DNA from: a virus | Reading direction: 5' to 3' (one strand) | IMG/VR virus record: IMGVR_UViG_3300031673_000014 | Span: 1 to 64,000 of that record | Length of the DNA stretch: 64,000 nucleotides | In this document: positions 49,641 to 57,630 of the stretch, in pieces | How the letters are laid out: every line of letters begins with the position of its first letter | Numbering within the stretch: the stretch's first letter is position 1 | Position numbers and translations under genes: made by a program | Notes under the pieces: model-generated | What the model saw: the letters and a program-made list of their open reading frames with translations, nothing else | What the model was told of the DNA's origin: nothing | Databases searched by the model: none

Positions 49641-49668
49641 TTGACATCTATCTAATCGCATGTATAAT
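49641..49668 (+). promoter_or_regulatory. Promoter with TAATCG operator
   Basis: -35 TTGACA (49641-49646), 16-nt spacer, -10 TATAAT (49663-49668). The spacer ends with TAATCGCATG (49653-49662). From TTGACA to AATCG the sequence is nearly the same as in the promoter at 17345. Confidence 0.75.
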
Positions 49669-49685
49669 TAAGTGCAGGGGGAAAT

Positions 49686-49985
49686 GTGAAAAAATCTAAA
49701 GTATATTTTGAAGAATTAAAAGAAGCTCTCGAATCTAAAAATGAAGAATCTATTAATAAAAAAATAGTTTCTGTTTTCAATGATATTTTCATAAAGGAAA
49801 TACCTGAGATAATTGAAATGAGAAGGGCTGAGTCTGATTCTGCAATGAAGGCTATTTTTAGGGAACAAAACCAGAAGTGGAATTCTATCTGTAATAAGTG
49901 TGAATCTATTGGATGTAATGTCTTAAAAAGAGATGCAATAAAAAATATTGTTGAAAAAGATGTTCTCCATGGTGAAGCATTGTGA
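49686..49985 (+). CDS. Hypothetical protein (99 aa)
   Basis: GTG after AGGGGGAAA. Helical, charged, with C-N-K-C (about residues 70-73) and another Cys near it, so a zinc site is possible. First gene of the operon from the promoter at 49641; stop overlaps the next GTG. No family recognised. Confidence 0.6.
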   Translation: MKKSKVYFEELKEALESKNEESINKKIVSVFNDIFIKEIPEIIEMRRAESDSAMKAIFREQNQKWNSICNKCESIGCNVLKRDAIKNIVEKDVLHGEAL

Positions 49986-50509
49986 GAATTAAAGTCAATC
50001 AAGTTATGCCTAAAGACGGATTTAAACAGCCATGGTTAAAAGCTATCATTCTCGATGGTGAGATAAAAGAACAATCAGTCTACGAATTAATATTGATTGA
50101 CGAACAAACTGATCAGCAAAGAAAATTGTTTAATCCTTTATGCCGGTTGTATTTCGATTCTCTATGTTATCAGAGGGTTGCTGTCGATTGGCTTGATCTC
50201 CGGGACCAGATAAAACTTAAGCTTGGAGCCGGGTATGAAACTATTCGGTTTACAACTTCTGATTATGCTATCCATGAGATACCGTACAAAGAGAAAAACG
50301 ACATTCCTAAAGATGTTATAGAAGATTACCGGAAAGGCAATGAGGCCAGAGTACAGCTCATTTTAAAGTCTATGAGGGACTACTCAAAGAAAGAAATGAC
50401 CGATATAACTGATTCGCTTATTCGCGAGATGATTACTGCAGGAGTCGGTCAATCCAGCAAGGCAAAAAGATTTAATGAGATCCTGGAAAAGATAAAATTT
50501 CAGGAATAG
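49982..50509 (+). CDS. Hypothetical replication-region protein (175 aa)
   Basis: GTG overlapping the previous stop. Mixed alpha/beta N-terminal half (V-N-Q-V-M-P-K-D-G-F-K-Q-P-W, R-L-Y-F-D-S-L-C-Y-Q-R) and a basic helical C-terminal half (A-R-V-Q-L-I-L-K-S-M-R-D-Y-S-K-K-E). Nuclease-like elements are not clear. Function unknown. Confidence 0.55.
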   Translation: MRIKVNQVMPKDGFKQPWLKAIILDGEIKEQSVYELILIDEQTDQQRKLFNPLCRLYFDSLCYQRVAVDWLDLRDQIKLKLGAGYETIRFTTSDYAIHEIPYKEKNDIPKDVIEDYRKGNEARVQLILKSMRDYSKKEMTDITDSLIREMITAGVGQSSKAKRFNEILEKIKFQE

Positions 50510-50517
50510 GGGGAATT

Positions 50518-50868
50518 GTGAAAAGATGCGAAATACTTGCACGTGTTATTTGTGATATTCAAAAAAGTTTTATATCTTCTTCTTTTTATGATGATGGTGA
50601 TAGAACCCATAGCAATGTCTCTCAGATAGGATTTATTAAAGAATATAGTGGATCTTATGGATCAATCGGAGCTCTTTGTGGATTATCTGTTACTGAAGAA
50701 GACGCTAAAGAAGAGGGGCTAGATTTAAAATATTCGGGGGAGTATTCAGGAAGGGTAGAGATCTTTACATACAATAATGTTAGGGTTAAAGCGATGCTTC
50801 TTAGCCAAAGCGGCCCTTACAGCTACGCCGGACCGATGATATTGTTTTATAAAATTAAGGGGGAATAA
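50518..50868 (+). CDS. Hypothetical protein (116 aa)
   Basis: GTG after AGGGGGAA. Serine/tyrosine-rich (S-F-I-S-S-S-F-Y-D-D-G-D-R-T-H, S-G-S-Y-G-S-I-G-A-L-C-G) with later beta strands. No motif recognised. Adjacent stop/start with the next gene. Confidence 0.5.
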   Translation: MKRCEILARVICDIQKSFISSSFYDDGDRTHSNVSQIGFIKEYSGSYGSIGALCGLSVTEEDAKEEGLDLKYSGEYSGRVEIFTYNNVRVKAMLLSQSGPYSYAGPMILFYKIKGE

Positions 50869-51432
50869 ATGAAGGTAGAAGTTTTTAGAGAAGTAGAAGA
50901 GATCGATTCTAATGAGTCCGGATATGTTCAGTTTTCGAGAGAAAGATATAATTCTGAATATTTCGGGGGAATGCCGGAAGCTGTTGATTTTTCAAGAGAG
51001 CAATACAAAGTCAGGACGGTTGCTCAGGTTAGAGCTTTACCGACAACAATCAATAGAGAACACGTCCTTAGAGAAAAAACAAAACTCCTGCAGGATGGTT
51101 TTAAGGAAAGAGACCGAACCGGATATGAAGATCCCAGGCTTATACTTTTTGACAAAAGAAAGGATTTTGTTATTGCTGATAAAATGATCGATTCTTATAT
51201 CGGAAGCATGTCAGAAGAAGATCCAGAAATTCTCGACAAAAGAGGAATGAATCTTCTTTTAATTGATCTTGTCTGTGAGGTAAATAAGCAAAAGACAGAT
51301 CTTGAATCTAAAAAAGAGCTTATCGGGAATTATAGAGCAGAATATCTTAGGTTGCAAAACAGCCATAGATATCTGAAATCCAGAAATATTTTTCAGAGAA
51401 TATTTTTATGGAAAAAATCGATAAAGGAATAG
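50869..51432 (+). CDS. Hypothetical protein with C-terminal FQRIFxWKK motif
   Basis: 187 aa, ATG with GGGGGAA upstream. It has a helical N-terminal part, then a coiled coil (C-E-V-N-K-Q-K-T-D-L-E-S-K-K) and the end N-I-F-Q-R-I-F-L-W-K-K. The same end (N-L-F-Q-R-I-F-M-W-K-K) occurs in the protein at 62323, which otherwise looks different. An amphipathic aromatic/basic tail like this could target the membrane or a shared partner. Confidence 0.55.
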   Translation: MKVEVFREVEEIDSNESGYVQFSRERYNSEYFGGMPEAVDFSREQYKVRTVAQVRALPTTINREHVLREKTKLLQDGFKERDRTGYEDPRLILFDKRKDFVIADKMIDSYIGSMSEEDPEILDKRGMNLLLIDLVCEVNKQKTDLESKKELIGNYRAEYLRLQNSHRYLKSRNIFQRIFLWKKSIKE

Positions 51433-51433
51433 T

Positions 51434-51826
51434 ATGAAACCGAACGAAAAGAAAGCTAAAGAGATATTTTCCAGATATGTAAGGGTCCGGGATTGTGTTA
51501 AGACTTCTGGCACCCCTCATATTGGAAAATGTTTTACTTGTGGGAGAGTATTCACTTATGATGAGCTTCATTGTGGCCATTTTGTAAGCGGTAGAGGGAA
51601 TTCTTTATTCTTTGAAGAACATAATTCTACTATTCAGTGTGGGACTTGTAATACATCTCTGGGAGGCAATCCAGAGGTTTACCGTAAAAAGATGATCAAT
51701 AAGTATGGAATAGAAGAGGTTGAACGACTTGAATCTCTCAGGCATGTTCCTGTAAAAATAAGAGAGTCGGAGTTTAAAGAATTGAGTATTAAATTTGACA
51801 TTAAATTTAAGAATATGTTAGATTAA
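51434..51826 (+). CDS. ninG: NinG/Rap-type recombination endonuclease
   Basis: 130 aa. C-F-T-C-G-R (about residues 33-38), H-C-G-H-F (about 51-55), then E-H-N and Q-C-G-T-C-N, followed by G-G-N-P-E-V-Y: the zinc-binding core of lambda NinG (Rap). The family resolves recombination intermediates, cutting branched DNA. It is shorter than lambda NinG (about 200 aa), because the N-terminal region is short. Fits its place in the recombination/replication block. Confidence 0.8.
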   Translation: MKPNEKKAKEIFSRYVRVRDCVKTSGTPHIGKCFTCGRVFTYDELHCGHFVSGRGNSLFFEEHNSTIQCGTCNTSLGGNPEVYRKKMINKYGIEEVERLESLRHVPVKIRESEFKELSIKFDIKFKNMLD

Positions 51827-51845
51827 ATTTAACAGGGGGAAAATT

Positions 51846-52559
51846 ATGGATATAAAGAAATTAGTAGATGATCAGACAACAAAATTTATAGAGTCTGGCG
51901 AATTGGAAAAATTGATCACTGAGAATGTGCAGAAGTCTATAGAAAAGGTAATTACCGAAAAATTTGGAGGATATTCTTTTCAGAGAGATTTAGAAAAAAA
52001 ACTATCTGAAGAAATTGAGCCGTTACTAGGAGAAATCTCTTTTTCCGGATATAGAAATGTGATTATTGACAGGATAAAAGCTATTCTTACCGGCCTTGTA
52101 GATTCTGAATTGGTTGAAAAAGTGGAGGAAGCATATAAAGATATTTTTATCTCTTCTTCAGAGCCATTAAAGATGTCAGATTTTTTCAAAATAGTTCGAG
52201 ATTGCTATCTTGATGAAGACGGACAATCTTACGGGGAATTTTTTAAAATAGAAATTTCTGATGACGAAGGCTCAGATCCCACCTTTAGACATATAGAAAT
52301 TTCATTTTCGGAAGATGAAGGCGACTGTCGATGCACAAACAGCTTTAGAATGATGTCTTATAAACAGGAATTATTCACTATCTACTCTTTAAAAACAGAG
52401 CATTTATCTTATGAGAAAGATTCTAAGACATTATTAAAAGTGAAATATCTTGATAAATTCGAAAGAATTCTTTTGAATGCTTATATAAACGATCAGAAAA
52501 TAATCTTTGATATTGAAGAGGATGATATTGATCGATCAAAATTTGAAGGTGACTATTAA
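51846..52559 (+). CDS. Hypothetical acidic protein (237 aa)
   Basis: ATG with CAGGGGGAAA upstream. It begins with helices (V-D-D-Q-T-T-K-F-I-E-S-G-E-L-E-K-L), followed by an acidic beta part (E-I-S-D-D-E-G-S-D-P-T-F-R-H, D-I-E-E-D-D-I-D). Its stop overlaps the methyltransferase ATG (TAATG). No family recognised. Confidence 0.5.
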   Translation: MDIKKLVDDQTTKFIESGELEKLITENVQKSIEKVITEKFGGYSFQRDLEKKLSEEIEPLLGEISFSGYRNVIIDRIKAILTGLVDSELVEKVEEAYKDIFISSSEPLKMSDFFKIVRDCYLDEDGQSYGEFFKIEISDDEGSDPTFRHIEISFSEDEGDCRCTNSFRMMSYKQELFTIYSLKTEHLSYEKDSKTLLKVKYLDKFERILLNAYINDQKIIFDIEEDDIDRSKFEGDY

Positions 52560-53308
52560 TGGGAGCGGCTTTTAATACTGCAAAAAACAAGTATTTTGAT
52601 AAAACAAAGAATCATACAATCTTTACACCGCCAACGGTCTGTAATTGGTTATATGAAATATTGCAACCGGAACTGGAAGATGTTAAGACTGTATTTGACC
52701 CGGCCTGTGGCTCAGGTAATCTACTGATGCCGTTTAAACAAAATCCTGATATTGTAACAATGGGATGTGATATCGAAGATTTTGGAGCAGATATAGATCA
52801 TTTGTTCAAAGACGATTTCCTGACATGGAAAGGGGAATTCCCGGAAATTGACTTATGTATGATTAATCCGCCGTTTAATCATACCCCGGAGTCCCGGAAG
52901 AAATGGGGAAAAACGAATCTTCTCCCGGAGCTATTTATTCAAAAATGCTTTGATTTATTCGGGAAAGATGTAAAAGCGGTTTTGTTTACTCCAATGGGGT
53001 TTAGGTTGAATACTAGATGTTATACTGAGAAGCAGGGCAGCCGATACCGGAATATAAGAGATAATATGGGGAAAATTACTTCTATAGTCTCTATTCCTCT
53101 TGATATGTTTCCAAATCCTGATTTTGATGAAAGACTTCCAGAGCAGAGGAAAAATCCAAGGTTAAAAATTCCGAACTCCAATATCAAGCGAAAAGAGATT
53201 CAACAGGAAATAATTTTCTTTAATATGCCGAAGCTGGATCCTCATTATTGTCTTCCGGATTCAGTCATTGAAGACCTGAGAGAGATGGACCGGGAGACCT
53301 GGGGATGA
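52559..53308 (+). CDS. N6-adenine DNA methyltransferase
   Basis: 249 aa. The AdoMet site is V-F-D-P-A-C-G-S-G-N-L (about residues 44-54) and the catalytic motif is I-N-P-P-F-N (about 102-107, NPPF type). The order motif I before motif IV marks the gamma class, as in HsdM-like and phage solitary enzymes. There is no restriction partner in view; methylation may protect the phage DNA or control it. Overlaps both neighbours. Confidence 0.8.
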   Translation: MGAAFNTAKNKYFDKTKNHTIFTPPTVCNWLYEILQPELEDVKTVFDPACGSGNLLMPFKQNPDIVTMGCDIEDFGADIDHLFKDDFLTWKGEFPEIDLCMINPPFNHTPESRKKWGKTNLLPELFIQKCFDLFGKDVKAVLFTPMGFRLNTRCYTEKQGSRYRNIRDNMGKITSIVSIPLDMFPNPDFDERLPEQRKNPRLKIPNSNIKRKEIQQEIIFFNMPKLDPHYCLPDSVIEDLREMDRETWG

Positions 53309-53436
53309 ATATCTTTTGTGAGGAGTTAATATCTCTTGAAATTAAGAAAAAACTCGATGATAAAGAAGCTATAACCGAATACTGGGAAAATATTGCTATA
53401 GAAGCATTTGAGGCAGGAGAAGAAAATGACAATTGA
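53305..53436 (+). CDS. Small acidic protein (43 aa)
   Basis: ATG overlapping the methyltransferase stop. Helical acidic product (E-E-L-I-S-L-E-I-K-K-K-L-D-D-K-E-A, then A-F-E-A-G-E-E-N-D). It ends over the start of the next gene. No family recognised; coding supported by overlaps. Confidence 0.45.
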   Translation: MNIFCEELISLEIKKKLDDKEAITEYWENIAIEAFEAGEENDN

Positions 53437-53659
53437 AATGTTTATGAAAATACCAGTAGATCAGCTATCGAATTTCAAGACAAATTTAATCTATGCTTAT
53501 TTGAATCAATTCTCTGATCCTATTGGACAAGTTGTGAAGGTCAAGGATGAGGCAGGAGAGGGTATTTATAGATGTGATGTATTTGTCTATCAGAATCATG
53601 AAAAAGAAGTCCTGGAAGCCATGGCGAAGGAAGTAGGGCGATTATCTAATGGTAATTGA
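53426..53659 (+). CDS. Hypothetical protein (77 aa)
   Basis: ATG at 53426 with AGGAGA 4-5 nt upstream. Small alpha/beta product with V-V-K-V-K-D-E-A-G-E-G-I-Y-R-C-D-V-F-V and a helical C-terminus. Unknown. Overlaps both neighbours. Confidence 0.5.
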   Translation: MTIEMFMKIPVDQLSNFKTNLIYAYLNQFSDPIGQVVKVKDEAGEGIYRCDVFVYQNHEKEVLEAMAKEVGRLSNGN

Positions 53660-53834
53660 GTTACAAGTTAAGATTTCTCCCTATACGAGATATTTACATA
53701 TTACACCGGTTTACGTTGAAGGTAGGGAAGTAGGGTTTATAGATGAAATAATTTCTCATTTAGACGGGGATGTATTTCTGTGCTCTATTGTTTTGAATAA
53801 AGAGTCAGAGAAAATGATAAAGGATAGGCGTTAA
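53649..53834 (+). CDS. Hypothetical protein (61 aa)
   Basis: ATG overlapping the previous gene by 11 nt; ribosome site weak, so translation may be coupled. Beta-type product (V-K-I-S-P-Y-T-R-Y-L-H-I-T-P-V-Y-V-E-G-R). The operon ends here; the next gene has its own promoter region. Confidence 0.4.
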   Translation: MVIELQVKISPYTRYLHITPVYVEGREVGFIDEIISHLDGDVFLCSIVLNKESEKMIKDRR

Positions 53835-53863
53835 TTTTTTTTGCTCAAATAATATTATATAGT

Positions 53864-53890
53864 TGTAATAAGAATAATATGAGTATAATA
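53864..53890 (+). promoter_or_regulatory. Candidate promoter of the replication genes
   Basis: TTGTAA (about 53864-53869) and TATAAT (about 53885-53890) with a short 15-nt spacer, in a very AT-rich stretch. A second TATATAG-type box lies nearby. It precedes the HTH gene at 53921. Confidence 0.35.
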
Positions 53891-53920
53891 TAGATAAATT
53901 AAGAGATAAGGAGTTGTTAT

Positions 53921-54067
53921 ATGTGGTTGACTGTAAAAGAATATGCTGAAAAGCATGGTATAACCGATCAGGCAGTAAGAAAGCGAATGAAAGCAGGGCA
54001 TATCCCTGAAATTAGAATCAGAAAAAACGACGGGGGAAAGATTGAGATAAAAGAGAGGGAATCATGA
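53921..54067 (+). CDS. Excisionase/MerR-like HTH micro-protein (48 aa)
   Basis: ATG after AAGGAG. W-L-T-V-K-E-Y-A-E-K-H-G-I-T-D-Q-A-V-R-K followed by R-M-K-A-G-H-I-P is a winged-helix of the excisionase/HTH_17 type. Its stop overlaps the next ATG (ATGA). In this position it likely regulates, or works with, the replication initiator rather than an integrase, since none is present. Confidence 0.65.
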   Translation: MWLTVKEYAEKHGITDQAVRKRMKAGHIPEIRIRKNDGGKIEIKERES

Positions 54068-54771
54068 CTATAAAAGAAATTTCAGATTTTACCGGGAAAG
54101 AGATAAGAACTATAAGAAGATGGATTGCCAAAGCAGGTGACAAAGTGTCACAGGTGCCCCATGACAAAATGTCACAGGGTATTCCTTTCGATTATTCAAT
54201 AGATGATGTTGAATGCATATTGCAGTCAGGATCAATGTCTAAAGATGCCGTAACTATTGTTATGAGTAATGCAAGAAACAATAATAAAACATCGGACACT
54301 TTGGCAGACAATACGTCCGGCGGTGATATTGTTGTGTATAATGCACATAATCAAACAGAATTGTTTTTAAGATTTTTTGATAAAATACAAAAAGATAATT
54401 TAAATGCAATTGATAGAATGCAAAAAGACAATCAAATATTCATGCAAAATATTATTGCTGAGATCAGGTTGCAAAATGCAACCCAATCAAAACCTAATAA
54501 TCAGTTACAAATAGAAGATATACCAGAAAAGCCATTAAGAGAGGCATATAAAGAGAAAATGAGAGAATATGCCTTCAAGTCTGGTAAAGATTTTGGAACA
54601 GCGTATCGATATGTTTATGATGAAATCGGTTCTATATATGGGATTAGGGTAATGGCAAGAGCTAAAAATAGAAAATGCACCGGAGTTGATATACTTGAAT
54701 CTGACGGATATCTGAATAAAGGAATCTCTGTAATCATAAAGCTGATCAAAACATTAGAAGAGGGAGTTTAA
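54064..54771 (+). CDS. HTH protein containing iteron-like DNA repeats, possible initiator
   Basis: 235 aa. N-terminal HTH (T-I-K-E-I-S-D-F-T-G-K-E-I-R-T-I-R-R-W-I). Residues 25-38 (D-K-V-S-Q, D-K-M-S-Q) are encoded by two copies of a palindromic 17-mer (54138-54178). The middle is a Q/N-rich helix, and the C-terminal R-E-A-Y-K-E-K-M-R-E-Y-A-F and N-R-K-C-T-G-V-D may contact DNA. The gene is followed by a replication protein. An origin-binding role, with the origin in its own gene as in lambda O, is plausible but not shown. Confidence 0.5.
   Translation: MTIKEISDFTGKEIRTIRRWIAKAGDKVSQVPHDKMSQGIPFDYSIDDVECILQSGSMSKDAVTIVMSNARNNNKTSDTLADNTSGGDIVVYNAHNQTELFLRFFDKIQKDNLNAIDRMQKDNQIFMQNIIAEIRLQNATQSKPNNQLQIEDIPEKPLREAYKEKMREYAFKSGKDFGTAYRYVYDEIGSIYGIRVMARAKNRKCTGVDILESDGYLNKGISVIIKLIKTLEEGV
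54138..54178 (+). repeat. Iteron-like direct repeats, possible origin
   Basis: TGACAAAGTGTCACAGG (54138-54154) and TGACAAAATGTCACAGG (54162-54178), 24 nt from start to start. Each contains the palindrome TGACA-nnn-TGTCA. Two such copies in the first part of a replication gene look like protein-binding iterons. Confidence 0.55.
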
Positions 54772-55478
54772 TGGCCGAGCGTAGAATGTTTGCAAAGACA
54801 ATAATAGATTCTGATATATTTCTTGATATGCCTCAGACAACACAAAATCTATATTTCCATTTGAATATGAGAGCTGATGATGAGGGGTTTGTCAACTCTC
54901 CTAAAAAGATTATGAGAATGGTCGGGTCTAATCAAAACGATTTAGAAATATTATTGGCGAAACGTTATTTAATAGCGTTTGAATCCGGTGTAATCGTAAT
55001 TAAACACTTTAAATTACATAATACAATCAGAAAAGACAGGATGAAGGAAACTCTTTATCTTGAGGAAAAATCAAAATTAAGAGAGAAAGTAAATGGGTCG
55101 TATACAGAGGTTCAACCAGATGACAACCAAATGTCAACCAAGTGTACTCCTAGTGTATTAGATTGTAGTATAGTTAAGTCTAGTATAGATGAGATTAATA
55201 CGGCAGAGCCGAAATCTAAAAAACCTACAAAAGAGATAAAAAATAAACATGGTGAATATGGAAGAGTTTTTTTAACTGAAAAACAATTTGATAAGTTAGT
55301 AGTAGATTATGGAGAGTCTAAAGCAAAAGGCATGATTGAAAACATTGATACATATTTTCAAGAACACCAGAGTAAAATTAAAAACTTTTCAGATCACAAC
55401 TTGACAATGCGGAAATGGGCCGGTGCTCCTGCAGAAAAACAGAAAGACGGTGAAAAAGAGGATCTCATATGGAATTAA
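54771..55478 (+). CDS. Phage replication protein
   Basis: 235 aa, ATG at the previous stop (TAATG). The N-terminal 100 residues (M-F-A-K-T-I-I-D-S-D-I-F-L-D-M-P, N-L-Y-F-H-L-N-M-R-A-D-D-E-G-F-V, R-M-V-G-S-N) match the N-terminal winged-helix domain of phage replication initiators and DnaD-like loaders. A variable linker and a helical C-terminus (M-I-E-N-I-D-T-Y-F) follow. It probably recruits the host helicase. Confidence 0.7.
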   Translation: MAERRMFAKTIIDSDIFLDMPQTTQNLYFHLNMRADDEGFVNSPKKIMRMVGSNQNDLEILLAKRYLIAFESGVIVIKHFKLHNTIRKDRMKETLYLEEKSKLREKVNGSYTEVQPDDNQMSTKCTPSVLDCSIVKSSIDEINTAEPKSKKPTKEIKNKHGEYGRVFLTEKQFDKLVVDYGESKAKGMIENIDTYFQEHQSKIKNFSDHNLTMRKWAGAPAEKQKDGEKEDLIWN

Positions 55479-56161
55479 AAACAATAACGCTATTAAACGG
55501 AAAAGAGATCCAACTGAATCAGGCTTTCAATATGGATTGCCTTCAGTTTATGAAAATGCTTCCTGACAAATGTATTGATTTAGTTTTGACTGATCCTCCT
55601 TATGGGATTGGTGCTGATAAGGGTGTTGGAGGTGGTTCAAAGCGTGGAGATGTTAAAAAGTTTTCAGGAGATTGGGATTCAAAAATACCAGAAAAAGAAC
55701 TATTTGAACAGATATTCCGGATATCAAAAAATCAAATAATTTGGGGTGGTAACTATTTTACGGAATATTTAAAACCAACATCATCATGGATAATATGGGA
55801 TAAGAGAGAAGGACTTCCGGAAAGAACATTTGCAGATTGTGAGATGGCTTGGAATAGCATCAAAAGCCCTGCAAGAATATTTCGCCACAAGTGGGACGGT
55901 ATGATTCAAGAGAACATGAAAGACAAAGATATTAGAATACATCCAACTCAAAAACCTGTAAAACTTTTTAAATGGTGTATAGAAAAATATGTAACAAATG
56001 AGAAAATAATATTTGATCCATTTTTAGGATCTTTTTCTTCTTCTATTGCATGTAATTCTTACGGGTTAAATTGGTTAGGTTGTGAATTATCGGAGGAGTT
56101 TTATACGTCAGGCTATCACCGATACGAACAAGAAACAAAGCAGATGTTAATGGAGTTTTAA
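55469..56161 (+). CDS. DNA methyltransferase (DPPY type)
   Basis: 230 aa. Catalytic motif T-D-P-P-Y-G (about residues 41-46) comes before the AdoMet motif D-P-F-L-G-S-F-S-S (about 190-198), the beta-class order for N6-adenine or N4-cytosine enzymes. P-T-Q-K-P-V-K-L-F is the usual motif X region. It differs from the NPPF enzyme at 52559, so the phage carries two. Solitary, no nuclease partner nearby. Confidence 0.85.
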   Translation: MELKTITLLNGKEIQLNQAFNMDCLQFMKMLPDKCIDLVLTDPPYGIGADKGVGGGSKRGDVKKFSGDWDSKIPEKELFEQIFRISKNQIIWGGNYFTEYLKPTSSWIIWDKREGLPERTFADCEMAWNSIKSPARIFRHKWDGMIQENMKDKDIRIHPTQKPVKLFKWCIEKYVTNEKIIFDPFLGSFSSSIACNSYGLNWLGCELSEEFYTSGYHRYEQETKQMLMEF

Positions 56162-56164
56162 AAT

Positions 56165-56626
56165 ATGGAACTGAGAGAGCTAGAGGACAAGATTGTTAAA
56201 TATTATGACATTCATAAAAGCAAATATGTCCAGAGTGTTGTTATGGCTTATGTAAAATCTCATTATGACAAAAAAAATTACGATTCCCTCCTTCAGTCAA
56301 TAATAAGATCACATCCGTTTAATTTTGGTTTTCCTGATGTATGTGCCATAGAAGACGCTCAGGATAAACTTTATATCAGAGATAAAAAGTCACTAAGAAA
56401 GAGCCAGACTTCTTCGGATTGGAAAATTCCAATAAAACCATTGACAGAAGAAGAGAGAAAAGAAGCCGAACCAATGTGGAAAGATTGGAAGAAATTTGTC
56501 GGTAAAATATCCTATAAGGCAAAAGATAAATTATCCTGTTCAACTTGTACTTACTTAAAACCAACGAAAACAGGGATATGTGAAAAGTGTATAGATTTTT
56601 CAAAACATGAAACGGGGGAAAAATGA
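56165..56626 (+). CDS. Hypothetical zinc-ribbon protein (153 aa)
   Basis: ATG 3 nt after the methyltransferase. Helical N-terminal half (L-L-Q-S-I-I-R-S-H-P-F-N-F-G-F-P-D), basic middle and a C-terminal four-Cys site C-S-T-C (about 128-131) and C-E-K-C (about 142-145). It resembles small phage proteins tied to DNA modification, but no family is certain. Confidence 0.5.
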   Translation: MELRELEDKIVKYYDIHKSKYVQSVVMAYVKSHYDKKNYDSLLQSIIRSHPFNFGFPDVCAIEDAQDKLYIRDKKSLRKSQTSSDWKIPIKPLTEEERKEAEPMWKDWKKFVGKISYKAKDKLSCSTCTYLKPTKTGICEKCIDFSKHETGEK

Positions 56627-56964
56627 CAGATAGCAAATTTAGAATATTTTGGACACTTCCTGAAAGTGATAGTAGTGGTTTTGATTACTTCAAAGCCGGT
56701 GAGATTTATTTTCAATCAGATCCTAATCAAGAATTTGACGAGTTAGAGCAATTTGTAGGAGTTAGTGATAAAAATGGGAAAGATTATTTCATCGGAGATA
56801 AAGGTCGCTTTGATAACGGAGATACTTTCGTCTTAAAAATGGAAGATAACTGTTTACAAGTATATGTTGATTGGATAGGCGATCCAGAATGTGAAGATCA
56901 GGCAAGAGATTTATACAGAATCTCAAAAGCTGAAATAGTAGGTAATATACACGAGGGGGAATAA
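56623..56964 (+). CDS. YopX-like protein
   Basis: 113 aa. V-G-V-S-D-K-N-G-K-D-Y-F-I-G-D-K-G-R-F followed by beta strands and the end I-V-G-N-I-H-E is the YopX pattern (D-x-N-G-K-x-I-x-x-G-D, then G-N-I-x-E). Function of YopX proteins is unknown. Overlaps both neighbours. Confidence 0.65.
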   Translation: MTDSKFRIFWTLPESDSSGFDYFKAGEIYFQSDPNQEFDELEQFVGVSDKNGKDYFIGDKGRFDNGDTFVLKMEDNCLQVYVDWIGDPECEDQARDLYRISKAEIVGNIHEGE

Positions 56965-57206
56965 TGAAAGAGAGGCCGATAATTTTTAATACTTCACTTG
57001 AAATAACTGATGTCAGAGTTGAAATGGTTCAGGAGATAGACAACGATTCTGCAATAAAAGAGGGAATTATTGTTGAATCAGGGCTTGAAAATGGGATAAA
57101 TAACCTTGCAAAGGCTAGATTTGCTGATTTATGGGATTCTATCTACAAAAACTGGGATAAGAGCCCATGGGTATGGGTAATTGAGTTTAAAAGGATCGAA
57201 AGATGA
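56964..57206 (+). CDS. Internally shortened ASCH-like phage protein (80 aa)
   Basis: Starts M-K-E-R-P-I-I-F-N, the usual first residues of phage ASCH-domain proteins, then goes straight to L-E-I-T-D-V-R-V-E and ends W-D-S-I-Y, N-W-D-K-S-P-W-V-W-V-I-E-F, the usual C-terminal part. The middle (about 100 residues in relatives I remember) is missing, yet the frame is intact and packed into the operon. It may be a working mini-form or a relic. Confidence 0.55.
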   Translation: MKERPIIFNTSLEITDVRVEMVQEIDNDSAIKEGIIVESGLENGINNLAKARFADLWDSIYKNWDKSPWVWVIEFKRIER

Positions 57207-57409
57207 AAATCTCATATACCGATGGAATGTTTGAAGTAGACTCTCCGAATATCTGCTATGGAAGATTTGAAAATATGTATCATTCTGGTGATGGTGTTGG
57301 TCTACAGGTTAATAATGAGTCCCGGAGAGAAGAAATTGAAAAGAAATGTGATGAAATATACAAATTGGTTGTCGAGCTGGATAATCTAACAAAAGAGGAG
57401 GTTTTTTAA
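57203..57409 (+). CDS. Hypothetical protein (68 aa)
   Basis: ATG overlapping the previous stop. An N-terminal beta hairpin is followed by a charged helix (R-R-E-E-I-E-K-K-C-D-E-I-Y-K-L-V-V-E-L). No family recognised. Confidence 0.5.
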   Translation: MKISYTDGMFEVDSPNICYGRFENMYHSGDGVGLQVNNESRREEIEKKCDEIYKLVVELDNLTKEEVF

Positions 57410-57630
57410 TGCAACCAGAATCAGTAAATATGTTTTTTCGCGAAGTAAAAGATGAATTGAGGATAAGAAAATTAAAACAAGGGGCTTTTGCTGAAAAAAT
57501 TGGATTGTCCCCGACTTCTATGAGCTGTTACATGAAAAGGAAAAAGACTCCTTCACTTAAAACTCTTGAGGACATTGCTGAGGGCTTAGGAATGAATGTT
57601 ATAGTTTGTTTGGGGGATAAGGATGATTGA
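57409..57630 (+). CDS. XRE-family HTH regulator (73 aa)
   Basis: ATG after AGAGGAGG. V-K-D-E-L-R-I-R-K-L-K-Q-G-A-F-A-E-K-I-G-L then S-P-T-S-M-S-C-Y-M-K-R-K-K-T-P and L-K-T-L-E-D-I-A-E-G-L-G form a textbook Cro/C1-type HTH. No oligomerisation domain, so a Cro-like factor. It may regulate this operon. Confidence 0.75.
   Translation: MQPESVNMFFREVKDELRIRKLKQGAFAEKIGLSPTSMSCYMKRKKTPSLKTLEDIAEGLGMNVIVCLGDKDD

Noticed and set aside
53921-54067. Excisionase gene implying a nearby integrase and attachment site
   Set aside because: No integrase or att-like repeat was found; the HTH overlaps the replication gene, so a regulatory role is more likely.
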